Below are positions 31,319-39,332 of a stretch of DNA of 64,000 nucleotides, in pieces. The DNA comes from Vicinamibacteria bacterium. GTDB taxonomy: Bacteria > Acidobacteriota > Vicinamibacteria > Fen-336. The notes under the pieces were generated by a model. The model was given only the letters and a program-made list of their open reading frames with translations, had not been told where the DNA came from and did no database searches. The position numbers were made by a program, and so were the translations under genes. The stretch spans positions 372,001 to 436,000 of the forward strand of contig JAMQGV010000024.1 in assembly GCA_025994075.1 (NCBI GenBank), written 5' to 3'. How positions within the stretch are numbered: position 1 is the first letter of the stretch; each line of letters opens with the position of its first letter.

Positions 31319-31348
31319 TTGCATGCGGGCCGGCGACCGCGTTAGACT
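31319..31348 (+). promoter_or_regulatory. Probable sigma-70 promoter of mglB-mglA
   Basis: TTGCAT (31319-31324) and TAGACT (31343-31348) are 18 bases apart. Transcription would start near 31355, leaving a leader of about 60 bases that ends in GAGGAGG. Confidence 0.55.
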
Positions 31349-31417
31349 GCCGCGCTCTCACGAAAAGCACGTCTCTGGGGACGGGCCACACGTGCGGCGG
31401 CCTTGAGGAGGTAAGCG

Positions 31418-31915
31418 ATGGCGGCCCCCGACATCGTGATGTACGAGGAAGAATTCAACCAGATCAAGGGCATCATCGCGAAGCTGCGCGTCGACGCGAA
31501 CAGCAAGGTCGTGTTCCTGGTCGACAAGAACGGCCAGCAGATCGCGGCCCACGGCGACATCGAGAACCTCGACACCACCTCGCTCGCGTCGCTGACCGCC
31601 GGCAACGTGGCCGCCACCGACGGCCTCGCCCGGCTGATCGGCGAGAAGGAGTTCTCGATCCTCTTCCACGAGGGCGAGAAGGACAACATCCACATCTCGA
31701 TCGTCGCCAGCCGCGTGATCCTGGTGGTGATCTTCGACGAGCGCTCCTCGCTCGGCCTCGTCCGGCTGCGGGTCAAGAAGGCCTCGGAGGAGCTGAACCG
31801 GGTCTTCTCCAACATCATGGCCAAGGTGGAGAAGGAGCGGGCCAGCACGGGGACCACCTTCGAGAGCCCGTTCGCCGAGATCACCGACGAAGACATCGAC
31901 AGCCTGTTCTCCTAG
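31418..31915 (+). CDS. mglB: MglB-like Roadblock/LC7 protein (GTPase-activating partner of MglA)
   Basis: A 165-residue Roadblock-fold protein (VMYEEEFNQIKGIIAKLRVDANSKVVFLVDKNGQQIAAHGD; LILFHEGEKDNIHISIV-type strands; ILVVIFDERSSLGLVRLRVKKA). MglB is the GAP that keeps MglA-GTP away from the lagging pole in Myxococcus. The acidic tail (EITDEDIDSLFS) is typical. It starts after TTGAGGAGGTAAGCG and precedes mglA by 18 bases. Confidence 0.93.
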   Translation: MAAPDIVMYEEEFNQIKGIIAKLRVDANSKVVFLVDKNGQQIAAHGDIENLDTTSLASLTAGNVAATDGLARLIGEKEFSILFHEGEKDNIHISIVASRVILVVIFDERSSLGLVRLRVKKASEELNRVFSNIMAKVEKERASTGTTFESPFAEITDEDIDSLFS

Positions 31916-31933
31916 GCAGCCCGGGCAAGAGCG

Positions 31934-32527
31934 ATGACCTTCATCAACTACGCCTCGCGCGAGATCAACTGCAAGATCGTCTACTACGGTCCCGGCCTTT
32001 GCGGGAAGACGACCAACCTGCAGTGGATCTACGAGAAGACGAATCCCAACGCGAAGGGCAAGTTGATCTCGCTGGCGACGGAGACCGACCGCACGCTGTT
32101 CTTCGACTTCCTGCCGCTCGAGCTCGGCACCGTGCGCGGGTTCAAGACCCGCTTCCACCTCTACACGGTGCCCGGCCAGGTCTTCTACGACGCCTCGCGC
32201 AAGCTGATCCTGAAGGGCGTGGACGGCGTGATCTTCGTGGCCGACTCCCAGGTCGAGCGCATGGACGCGAACGTCGAGGCGATCGAGAACCTGATGGTCA
32301 ACCTGAAGAGCCAGGGCTACGACCTGCTGAACATCCCGTACGTGCTCCAGCTCAACAAGCGCGACCTGCCGAACGTGGCGACGGTCGACGAGATGAAGAA
32401 GGCGCTGCAGCGCAAGAACCCCGGCGAGCCCGTGTACGAGGCCTGCGCGGCGCGCGGCACCGGCGTGTTCGAGACGCTGAAGGGCGTCGCCAAGCTGGTC
32501 CTCGCCGACCTCACGAAGACCCAGTGA
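31934..32527 (+). CDS. mglA: MglA polarity GTPase
   Basis: A 197-residue Ras-like GTPase. The P-loop GPGLCGKTT lies at 19-27, the switch II region is TVPGQVFYDASRKLILKGVDGVIFVADSQ, and LQLNKRDLP is the specificity motif. MglA sets front-rear polarity for gliding and type IV pilus motility, and the cell also encodes a PilT motor at 62377. The PGQ motif and the absence of a lipidation site match MglA rather than signalling Ras proteins. Confidence 0.95.
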   Translation: MTFINYASREINCKIVYYGPGLCGKTTNLQWIYEKTNPNAKGKLISLATETDRTLFFDFLPLELGTVRGFKTRFHLYTVPGQVFYDASRKLILKGVDGVIFVADSQVERMDANVEAIENLMVNLKSQGYDLLNIPYVLQLNKRDLPNVATVDEMKKALQRKNPGEPVYEACAARGTGVFETLKGVAKLVLADLTKTQ

Positions 32528-32556
32528 TTGACACCCGGGCCGGGCTTTCCTAGACT
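32528..32556 (+). promoter_or_regulatory. Strong sigma-70 promoter of tRNA-Asn
   Basis: A perfect TTGACA (32528-32533) and TAGACT (32551-32556) with 17-base spacing. The -35 box overlaps the mglA stop. Transcription would start near 32563, about 19 bases before the tRNA. Confidence 0.8.
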
Positions 32557-32581
32557 CACCCTTCGCCTGAGTGCGGCCCGT

Positions 32582-32656
<75 letters not shown>

Positions 32657-32689
32657 ACCCCTCCTTCGCCGCCAGGTCCCGCCGTGCCG

Positions 32690-33301
32690 CTACTGCTCGC
32701 GCACCGTGGGCGGCACCGAAGCGCCCGCCGAGAGCATCAGCGAGATGCCGTCTTCGACGGAGACGTCGAGGTCGACCACGTCCTCGCGCGGCAGCACCAC
32801 CACGTCGCCGACGTAGAGGTGGTTGGTCGGCACGTACACCGTGCAGACCGCGAACGAGGAGCCGTCCTTCATCTGCAGCGTGAACTCGCCCGTGAGGAAA
32901 CCGGGCGTGGTGCGCCCCGGCAGCCGCGCCAGCACGAAGCGGCGGAAGGCGTTGCGGCCCCCGGGGCCGCCGAAGCCCTCGAGCACCTTCTTCGTCGTGC
33001 CGTAGACGGTGCCGACGATCGGCACCGCGTCGAGGCCGTCGTCGACCCAGTCGAGCAGCCGCGCGAACGGCCCCAGCGCGAAGACCACGCCGGTGACGAA
33101 GACGATCGCGAGCGTCAGCGCGAAGCCCAGTCCGGGCACCGCGCGGCCGACCAGCGCCACCGCCAGCGGCTCGGCCATGCCGTCGACGAACGCGAACAGC
33201 CAGCCGAGCGCCTTCACCGTGAGCACGATCGGGACCAGCACGACGAGGCCCGAGATGAAGCGGTTGCGCAGGATCGAGCCGACGCGACGGGTGTGGGTCA
33301 C
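32690..33301 (-). CDS. DUF502-family membrane protein
   Basis: A 203-residue protein with two N-terminal helices (LVVLVPIVLTVKALGWLFAFV and GLGFALTLAIVFVTGVVFALG) and a cytoplasmic C-terminal domain containing the family core: VPIVGTVYGTTKKVLEGF, FRRFVLARLPGRTTPGFLTGEF, VYVPTNHLYVGDVVVLPREDVVDLDVSVEDGI. DUF502 proteins have no established role in bacteria. The GTG start overlaps the stop of the upstream oxidase gene (GTGA), so the two are coupled. Confidence 0.9.
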   Translation of the reverse strand: MTHTRRVGSILRNRFISGLVVLVPIVLTVKALGWLFAFVDGMAEPLAVALVGRAVPGLGFALTLAIVFVTGVVFALGPFARLLDWVDDGLDAVPIVGTVYGTTKKVLEGFGGPGGRNAFRRFVLARLPGRTTPGFLTGEFTLQMKDGSSFAVCTVYVPTNHLYVGDVVVLPREDVVDLDVSVEDGISLMLSAGASVPPTVREQ

Positions 33302-34404
33302 AGCAGGGCCTCCACCTCGCGGGCGATGGCCAGCGCGGCCGTCAGCCCCGGCGAGTCGATGCCGATCAGGTTCACGAGTCCCGGCAGGCCGCGCCCGCTC
33401 TCTTCGGCGACCACGAAGTCGCGGAAACCTTCGCCCGGGCCCTGCAGCTTGGGGCGCAGGCCGGCGAGGTCGGGAGCGAAGTCCTCGTCCTCCAGCACCG
33501 GCAGCAGCCGCCGCGAGGCCGCGGCGAACTCCGCACGCCGGCTCTCGGGCACGTCGTAGTCGGGCACCCGCTCGGCCAGGTACTCGGCATCGGGCCCGAA
33601 GCGCAGCCGGCCGTCGAGGCCGAGCACCGCGTGGGTGCCGAGGCTGTGGTGCCCCGGCAGCGGGTAGACGAGGTGGCGCAGCAACCCGGCGCGCCGCGGC
33701 GCCACGGCGAAGTAGCTGCCCTTGCACCAGTGCAGCCGATAGCCGGCCGCGTCGACGTCGATTCCCGCGAGCCCGGCGACGGTGTCGGACTCGAGGCCCG
33801 CGGCGTTGACCACGCGCGCGCTGGTGAAGCTCTCCGCGCCCGCGGGGGTCTGCAGCGTGACGCGCCAGCCGTCGGCCTCCAGGGCGAGTGCGGTGACGGT
33901 GGCCCGCGTACGCTCGATCGCGCCACCGCGCAGCGCGTCCTCGCGCAACGCGTCCATGAAGCCGTGGGCGCTCATCACCCCCGTGGTCGGCGACCAGATC
34001 GCGGCGACGGCCGGCACCTCGGGCTCCATGGAGCGCGCATCGGCCCCGTCGAGCAGGGTCAGCGGCACGCCGTTGTCGAGGCCGCGCTGGTACAGGGCGC
34101 GCAGCGCGGGCAGCTCCTCCTCCCCGATCGCGACGATCAGCTTGCCGCAGCGCGAGAAGGGCACGCCGCGCGCCTCGGCGTACTCGTAGAAGCGGCGGTT
34201 GCCGGCGACGCACAGGATCGCCTTGAGCGAACCCGTCGGGTAGTACATGCCGGCGTGGACGACCTCCGAGTTGCGGCTCGAGGTCTCCTGGCCGTGGCGG
34301 TCCCGGCGCTCCACGAGCACGAGGTCGCGGCCACCGGCGAGGCGCGCCGCGACGGCCAGCCCGACCGCGCCGGCCCCGATCACCGTCACGTCGACGTCGG
34401 CCAT
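33298..34404 (-). CDS. FAD-dependent oxidoreductase, L-2-hydroxyglutarate oxidase (LhgO)-like
   Basis: A 368-residue DAO-superfamily flavoprotein. The FAD loop is IGAGAVGLAVAARL (from residue 9), then ERRDRHGQETSSRNSEVVHAGMYYP, which is characteristic of L-2-hydroxyglutarate dehydrogenases/oxidases, and GYRLHWCKGSYFAV plus the C-terminal LIGIDSPGLTAALAI. It would oxidise L-2-hydroxyglutarate to 2-oxoglutarate with electrons passed to quinone or oxygen. Related glycerol-3-phosphate or D-amino-acid oxidases are less likely given the RNSEVVHAGMYY motif. The ATG at 34404 lacks a Shine-Dalgarno; a TATACT box ends nine bases before it. Confidence 0.88.
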   Translation of the reverse strand: MADVDVTVIGAGAVGLAVAARLAGGRDLVLVERRDRHGQETSSRNSEVVHAGMYYPTGSLKAILCVAGNRRFYEYAEARGVPFSRCGKLIVAIGEEELPALRALYQRGLDNGVPLTLLDGADARSMEPEVPAVAAIWSPTTGVMSAHGFMDALREDALRGGAIERTRATVTALALEADGWRVTLQTPAGAESFTSARVVNAAGLESDTVAGLAGIDVDAAGYRLHWCKGSYFAVAPRRAGLLRHLVYPLPGHHSLGTHAVLGLDGRLRFGPDAEYLAERVPDYDVPESRRAEFAAASRRLLPVLEDEDFAPDLAGLRPKLQGPGEGFRDFVVAEESGRGLPGLVNLIGIDSPGLTAALAIAREVEALL

Positions 34405-34413
34405 TGTCGCGCC

Positions 34414-34419
34414 AGTATA
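34414..34419 (-). promoter_or_regulatory. -10-like hexamer of the LhgO-like gene
   Basis: TATACT on the minus strand lies nine bases before the ATG at 34404. With usual spacing, transcription would begin about three bases before the start codon. Confidence 0.5.
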
Positions 34420-34458
34420 GCGACCGCGCCCTGCGCGGCCGCCGGTGCCCGATCCGGC

Positions 34459-36777
34459 CTACTTGAGCGTGAGCTGGCTGCGGTAGTTCTCGCCCTTGTC
34501 CGACGTGATCGTGACGTCGAGCAGCCAGCTCGGCACGTTCTCGGGGAGCGAGGCCTGGATCTCGGTGACGACCGCTCGCTGGCCGGGCTTGAGCTCGGTG
34601 ACGACCAGCGCGGCGGTCAGCGGGATCCGGCGTCCGCCGGCGTAGGCGTTGGCGCTGACCGACTTGAGGTCCACGCCCTTCCGGCCCTCGTTGATCATCA
34701 CGACGCGCACGGTGAACGACTCGCCCGGCCGCACCGTGTCGGGCGAAGGCTCGAACAGGACCTGGCCGACGAACTCGGCGGGTTTCGTGACGCCCGCGGT
34801 GTCGAAGCCGGCGGGACCGCCCTTGCCGACGGCGACACCGGTGAGCGTGGTCTTGCCCGGCGTGAAGGACTTGCCGGGGACCGGCGCCGGCGTCGGGGCC
34901 GGGGCCACCGTCGTGGGCGGCGGCGCGACGGCGACCGTGGTCGGCGGGGCCGTCACCGGGGGAGCCGTCGGGGCGGGCGTCGCGGCCACGCGCGCCCGCT
35001 CTGCCGCGGCCCTGGCGGCGGCCTTCTCGGCGGCCTCCTTCTCGGCGGCGCGGCGCACCCGGTCGAAGCTGTCGCGCGCCTGCAGGAAGCCCTGGGTCGC
35101 CTGGGCGTACTCGCCCTTGCCGAACTGGCCCTCGGCGCGGGAGGCGATACCGGCCGCCTCCTGGTACTCCGCGCGCGAGCCGAGTCCGGCGGAGTTGGCC
35201 TGGTCACGCGAGCGGACCATCGCCGAGCGCGCCGTGTCGGCCTGGCTCTGGAAGAAGCGGTTGAGCTTGCCGGAGAGCTCGCCGGCGACGGGGTGCTTGG
35301 GGTCGATCGCGAGCACGCGGCCGAGCGCGGCCGACGCCTTCTCGGTGTCGCCGGCGTCGAAGGCCGCGCGCGCTTCGGCCGCGGCCGTGTCGAGGTCCTT
35401 GAGCGTCTTCTGCGCGGTCTGCAGGATCTGCTTCGCCCGCGCGTTGGCCGGGTCGAGCGACAGTGCCCGCTCGGCCTGCGAGGTGGCGCCCGCGTAGTCC
35501 TTGTCGTCGAGCACGCGCTGGGCCAGGTCGAGCTGGGTCTGCACCAGCACCGCGGTCAGCGCGTCCATCTTCTGCGTGTCGGCCGCCGGGGCCGGGGCCG
35601 GCGCCGGCCGCAGCGCCATCCACGCGATCCCCGCGACCGCGGCGACGGCCACGACACCCATCGCGATCATCGGCGCCTTCGAGTGCGGAGCCGGCGCCGG
35701 AGCGGCGACCGGCTGCGGGGGCGTGCGCACGGGAGGTCGCGGACCCGAGGCCGGCGGCCTCGAGCCGGAGCGCACCGGCGGGAAGCTCCCCGTCCGCGGG
35801 CCGGGCGGGCGCGACGAGGGGCCGGTCGGCCGTGCCACGGGGGTCTCGCCCAGCATCTGGGTGCCGTCGGCGTCGTCGACCGGCGCGGGGCCGACCTCAC
35901 CCTCCGACACCAGCTCGTACTCGAGCATGTCGGCGAGGTCGGCGCTTTCGAGCTGGCCCGCGCTCAGGGCCTGGCGCACGCCGCGCAGCGCCTCGCGGAG
36001 CGCACTGGCGTCGGGGAAGCGATCGGCCGCGCTCTTGGCCAGGCACTTCTCGACGAGCTGGACGAGCACCGTGGGCACGTCCGGCGTCCAGTGCCGAACC
36101 GGCTGCGGCTCCTTGTGCACCACCTGGAACAGCACGGCGTGGACCGAGTCCGCCTCGAACGGCTTGTGGGCCGTGAGCAGCTCGTAGAACACCGCGCCCA
36201 GCGAGAACACGTCGGAGCGGGCGTCCACCTTCTCGCCCATCACCTGCTCGGGCGACATGTAGTTCGGCGTGCCCATCACGATCCCGGTCTTGGTCATGTC
36301 CGACTGGCCGAGGCGGGCGAGGCCGAAGTCGAGGATCTTGATCTGGCCGTTGGGCTGGATGTGGATGTTGCCGGGCTTGAGGTCGCGGTGGACGATCTTC
36401 TTGGCGTGGGCGTAGGCCAGCCCGTCGCAGATCTGCTCCATCACGGCGAGCTTGTCGTCGTAGGTGCGGAACGCGCCTTCGACGATCAGGTCCTTGAGGT
36501 CCTTGCCCTCGAGGAGCTCCATCGCCATGTAGATCTTGCCGGCCTCTTCGCCGAAGTCGTGGATGGTGATGATGTTCGGGTGGTTGAGGCTGGCGGCTGC
36601 CTGGGCTTCGCGCTGGAAGCGCTGGCGCAGGTCGTTGTCGGCGCCGAGCGAGGCGGAGATCGTCTTGATCGCGACGAAACGGTTCAGGATGGGGTCCTGG
36701 GCCTTGAAGACGACGCCCATCGCGCCCTCTCCGAGCTGGCCCAGAACCTGGTACTTCCCGAACTTCTGCTGCTCCAA
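34459..36777 (-). CDS. Transmembrane Ser/Thr protein kinase with TPR-like and C-terminal beta domain
   Basis: A 772-residue kinase. The catalytic domain (8-270) has LGEGAMGVVF, VAIK, HRDLKPGN near 128, LDFGLARLG and MGTPNYMSPEQ. After a Pro/Ser-rich juxtamembrane region (about 300-370) a single helix (about 372-392, IAMGVVAVAAVAGIAWMAL) leads to an extracytoplasmic part: a TPR-like repeat region (about 400-560), a Pro/Thr/Val-rich linker and a C-terminal Ig/CARDB-like domain. The TTG at 36777 follows CCGGAGGC with eight-base spacing; the frame upstream is not coding. It may phosphorylate targets read by the FHA protein at 26790. Ligand unknown. Confidence 0.92.
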   Translation of the reverse strand: MEQQKFGKYQVLGQLGEGAMGVVFKAQDPILNRFVAIKTISASLGADNDLRQRFQREAQAAASLNHPNIITIHDFGEEAGKIYMAMELLEGKDLKDLIVEGAFRTYDDKLAVMEQICDGLAYAHAKKIVHRDLKPGNIHIQPNGQIKILDFGLARLGQSDMTKTGIVMGTPNYMSPEQVMGEKVDARSDVFSLGAVFYELLTAHKPFEADSVHAVLFQVVHKEPQPVRHWTPDVPTVLVQLVEKCLAKSAADRFPDASALREALRGVRQALSAGQLESADLADMLEYELVSEGEVGPAPVDDADGTQMLGETPVARPTGPSSRPPGPRTGSFPPVRSGSRPPASGPRPPVRTPPQPVAAPAPAPHSKAPMIAMGVVAVAAVAGIAWMALRPAPAPAPAADTQKMDALTAVLVQTQLDLAQRVLDDKDYAGATSQAERALSLDPANARAKQILQTAQKTLKDLDTAAAEARAAFDAGDTEKASAALGRVLAIDPKHPVAGELSGKLNRFFQSQADTARSAMVRSRDQANSAGLGSRAEYQEAAGIASRAEGQFGKGEYAQATQGFLQARDSFDRVRRAAEKEAAEKAAARAAAERARVAATPAPTAPPVTAPPTTVAVAPPPTTVAPAPTPAPVPGKSFTPGKTTLTGVAVGKGGPAGFDTAGVTKPAEFVGQVLFEPSPDTVRPGESFTVRVVMINEGRKGVDLKSVSANAYAGGRRIPLTAALVVTELKPGQRAVVTEIQASLPENVPSWLLDVTITSDKGENYRSQLTLK

Positions 36778-36918
36778 ACAGCCTCCGGTCGGGGGCGCGC
36801 GGATGGGATTCGTCGCCCCGAAGGGAACGCCTTCGTCCGAACCGCGGAATCGTAGCACGCGCGGAGGAGGCGCCTCGGGGGGCGCCCCGCCTTTACACTG
36901 CGCTCGCTGGAGGACCTG

Positions 36919-38577
36919 ATGAAGCAGTCGATCCCCGCCGCGCTCGCGCTCGCCCTGGCGGCGACAGCCGCGTCCGCTGCTCCCCCACCCGCCGACCGCG
37001 TGTTCCTCGGGGGCCGGGTCTGGACCGGCGATCCGTCGCGCCCGCGGGCGGAGGCGCTCGCCGTGCGCGGCGACCGCCTCTCCGCAGTCGGCAGCGACGT
37101 CGAGGTGCGGGCCCTGATCGGCCCCGCGACGGAGGTCGTGCAGCTGCGAGGCGCCTTCGTCGCGCCGGGCTTCAACGACGCCCACATCCACTTCCTCGTG
37201 GTGCCGACCGTCGAGCTCGACCAGGTGTGGGAGGTGGCCGAGATCCAGCGCCGCATCCGCGCGTACGCCGAGGCCGACCCCGCGGCGGCCTGGGTCACGG
37301 GCCGCGGCTGGTTCTACGGCGCGTTTCCGGGCGGGATGCCGCACAAGGACCTGCTCGACGCGGTCGTGCCCGACCGCCCCGCGTTCATGACCGGCTACGA
37401 CGGCCACACGGGCTGGGCCAACTCGAAGGCGCTGGCGGCGGCAGGCATCACTCGCGACACGCCGGACCCGCAGGACGGCGTGATCGCCCGCGACGCTCAG
37501 GGCGAGCCGACCGGCGTGCTCAAGGAGGCGGCGATGGGCCTGGTCCGTCGCCTGATCCCGCGGCCGAGCGAAGACGAGCTCTACCGCGCGTTGAAGCTGC
37601 GGCTCGACCAGGCGGCCTCGTACGGCATCACCTCGATCCAGAACGCGTCGGCGATCGAGCTGCCGGTCTACGAGCGGGTGATGAACGAGGGCGGGCTGAA
37701 GGTCCGCGTCACCTCGGCGCTGCCCTTCAGGAAGGACCCGGCGCCGGAAGAGGTCGCCCGCTACGAGGAACTGCGGCGCCGCTACCGCGGGCCGCTGCTG
37801 CGCTACGGGATTCTCAAGGGGATGCTCGACGGCGTGGTCGAGTCGAAGACCGCGGCGATGTTCGACGACTACGCGACGGGGGGAGGCCACGGCCACCTCA
37901 ACTGGAGCGACGAGGACCTGAAGGCCGCGGCGGCGTTCTGGGACGCGCGCGGATGGCAGATCGAGCTGCACGCGATCGGCGACCGCGCCATCGACCAGGC
38001 GCTGTCGGCCTTCGAGCACGCCGCCCGCGTCAACGGCGTGCGCGACAGCCGCCACCGCGTCGAGCACGTCGAGGCCCCGCGCGCGGCGGACATCGCGCGC
38101 TTCGCCCGCGGCGGCGTGATCGCCTCGACCCAGGCCCTGTTCGCCAACCCCGACAAGAACACGCTCGAGGTCTACGCGGCGAACCTCGGCCCGGACCGCT
38201 CGGCACGGGCGATGGCGTTCCGGCTGTTCGACGAGGCGGGGGTGCGGCAGCCGTTCGGCTCCGACTGGCCGGTGTTCCCGATGGAGGTGCGGCTCGGGCT
38301 CTACGCCGCGGTGACCCGCACGACCCCGGAGGGCCAGCCGCCCGGTGGCTGGGAGCCGCATCTCACCGTGTCCGCCGAGGCGGCACTGCGCCACTTCACC
38401 GTCGATGGCGCCTACGCGAGCTTCGAGGAGGACATCAAGGGCACGCTGGCGCCCGGCAAGCTGGCCGACTTCGTCGTGCTCTCGGAAGACGTGACCGCGC
38501 CGCCCGCCCGCCGCATCCTCGACGCCCGGGTGCTGAGGACCGTGATGGGCGGGCGGGACACGTACCGGGCGCCTTGA
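36919..38577 (+). CDS. Exported amidohydrolase, YtcJ-like metal-dependent hydrolase
   Basis: A 552-residue amidohydrolase with a signal peptide (PAALALALAATAASAAP). The metal site motif is DAHIHF (near 93-98). Other features are VTGRGW, GYDGHTGWANSKAL, ELHAIGDRAIDQAL, RHRVEHVEAP and FGSDWPVFPMEVRLGLYAAVTRT, all typical of the YtcJ/NfdA-like group, which hydrolyses N-substituted formamides or related amides in studied members. The actual substrate is unknown. The ATG follows CTGGAGGACCTG, and TACACT (36893-36898) is a plausible -10 box. It diverges from the kinase gene. Confidence 0.88.
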   Translation: MKQSIPAALALALAATAASAAPPPADRVFLGGRVWTGDPSRPRAEALAVRGDRLSAVGSDVEVRALIGPATEVVQLRGAFVAPGFNDAHIHFLVVPTVELDQVWEVAEIQRRIRAYAEADPAAAWVTGRGWFYGAFPGGMPHKDLLDAVVPDRPAFMTGYDGHTGWANSKALAAAGITRDTPDPQDGVIARDAQGEPTGVLKEAAMGLVRRLIPRPSEDELYRALKLRLDQAASYGITSIQNASAIELPVYERVMNEGGLKVRVTSALPFRKDPAPEEVARYEELRRRYRGPLLRYGILKGMLDGVVESKTAAMFDDYATGGGHGHLNWSDEDLKAAAAFWDARGWQIELHAIGDRAIDQALSAFEHAARVNGVRDSRHRVEHVEAPRAADIARFARGGVIASTQALFANPDKNTLEVYAANLGPDRSARAMAFRLFDEAGVRQPFGSDWPVFPMEVRLGLYAAVTRTTPEGQPPGGWEPHLTVSAEAALRHFTVDGAYASFEEDIKGTLAPGKLADFVVLSEDVTAPPARRILDARVLRTVMGGRDTYRAP

Positions 38578-38602
38578 CCGGAGCGCCCCGGATTCGTATA
38601 TT
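38574..38602 (+). promoter_or_regulatory. Sigma-70 promoter of tRNA-Glu
   Basis: TTGACC (38574-38579) and TATATT (38597-38602) with 17-base spacing; transcription would start near 38609, six bases before the tRNA. The -35 box overlaps the amidohydrolase stop. Confidence 0.75.
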
Positions 38603-38614
38603 GACCGGGTCGCT

Positions 38615-38689
38615 GGCGCTATCGTCTAGGGGTTAGGACGAATGGTTCTCAGCCATTAAACCAGGGTTCGAATCCCTGTAGCGCTACCA
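38615..38689 (+). tRNA. tRNA-Glu (CTC)
   Basis: A 75-base cloverleaf with acceptor GGCGCTA/TAGCGCT (G-U closing pair), anticodon loop TTCTCAG (CTC), T-loop TTCGAAT and encoded CCA. Confidence 0.96.
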
Positions 38690-38706
38690 ACCCGCCTCCG
38701 GACCTG

Positions 38707-38734
38707 GCCGCCGTCAAGGCGGCTTTCGTGTTTT
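38707..38734 (+). terminator. Rho-independent terminator of tRNA-Glu
   Basis: Stem GCCGCC (38707-38712)/GGCGGC (38718-38723) with loop GTCAA, followed by TTTCGTGTTTT. Confidence 0.85.
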
Positions 38735-38802
38735 CTGAGACCGCGCGACCGGTCGCATTGCTCAGTGAGTTGGCGACGACGGCGCCGGTGAGCAGTCCCA
38801 AG

Positions 38803-38846
38803 TTGTCATTTGCTTGGCAACTGGGATACCCTGACACGCAGTGTCA
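38803..38846 (+). promoter_or_regulatory. Promoter and palindromic operator of the XRE regulator gene
   Basis: TTGTCA (38803-38808) and TACCCT (38827-38832) with 18-base spacing form a promoter. The perfect palindrome TGACAC-GCA-GTGTCA (38832-38846) covers the expected start point near 38839. Its TGTCA half-site also occurs within the -35 box. Autoregulation by the downstream HTH protein is the simplest reading. Confidence 0.6.
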
Positions 38847-38882
38847 TGGGTTGTTTCTATGACCCGCATGAGGAGTGAGCTG

Positions 38883-39323
38883 ATGCCCAATCTCGCCTCC
38901 GCCATTCGCGCGGAGATCCGTTCGGAGTTGACGCGCGCCCAGCAGCGGGCGACAGGTGGCCGGCTGGCGGCGGAAGTCGACAAGCTGCGGGGCAGAGTCG
39001 CGGAGCAGGGGCGGCTGATCGCGCGCCTCGAGCGCCGCCTCGGACGTGGCGCGAAGGCGGCCGGGGCGACCGGCACGCCGTGGGCGCGGAAGGCGGGCTC
39101 GGTCGCCGCCGCCGCGCGCGCGGCGGGCCTCGATCCCAAGGCGCTGCTCGCGTTCCGCAAGAGCCTCGGCCTGTCGCGGATCGATTTCGCCGCGAAGGCC
39201 GGCGTCTCGTCCGGTTCGATCTTCCTGTGGGAGAGCGGTCGCGCCGTGCCGCGCGGCAGTTCGCTCGACAAGCTCAAGAAGATGATGGCGAAGGGCGCCC
39301 CGAAGGGCGCCCGCAAGAACTAG
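38883..39323 (+). CDS. XRE-family helix-turn-helix protein with N-terminal coiled coil
   Basis: A 146-residue DNA-binding protein. The first 70 residues are a charged helix likely to form a coiled coil (IRAEIRSELTRAQQRATGG, AAEVDKLRGRVAEQGRLIARLERRL). The C-terminal part is an XRE-type HTH (LLAFRKSLGLSRIDFAAKAGVSSGSIFLWESGRAVP) with a lysine-rich end (KLKKMMAKGAPKGARKN). The ATG at 38883 follows GAGGAGTGAG. A palindrome overlies its promoter, indicating autoregulation. No toxin-like partner is adjacent; the next gene is convergent. Confidence 0.8.
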   Translation: MPNLASAIRAEIRSELTRAQQRATGGRLAAEVDKLRGRVAEQGRLIARLERRLGRGAKAAGATGTPWARKAGSVAAAARAAGLDPKALLAFRKSLGLSRIDFAAKAGVSSGSIFLWESGRAVPRGSSLDKLKKMMAKGAPKGARKN

Positions 39324-39332
39324 AGCCGGGCC

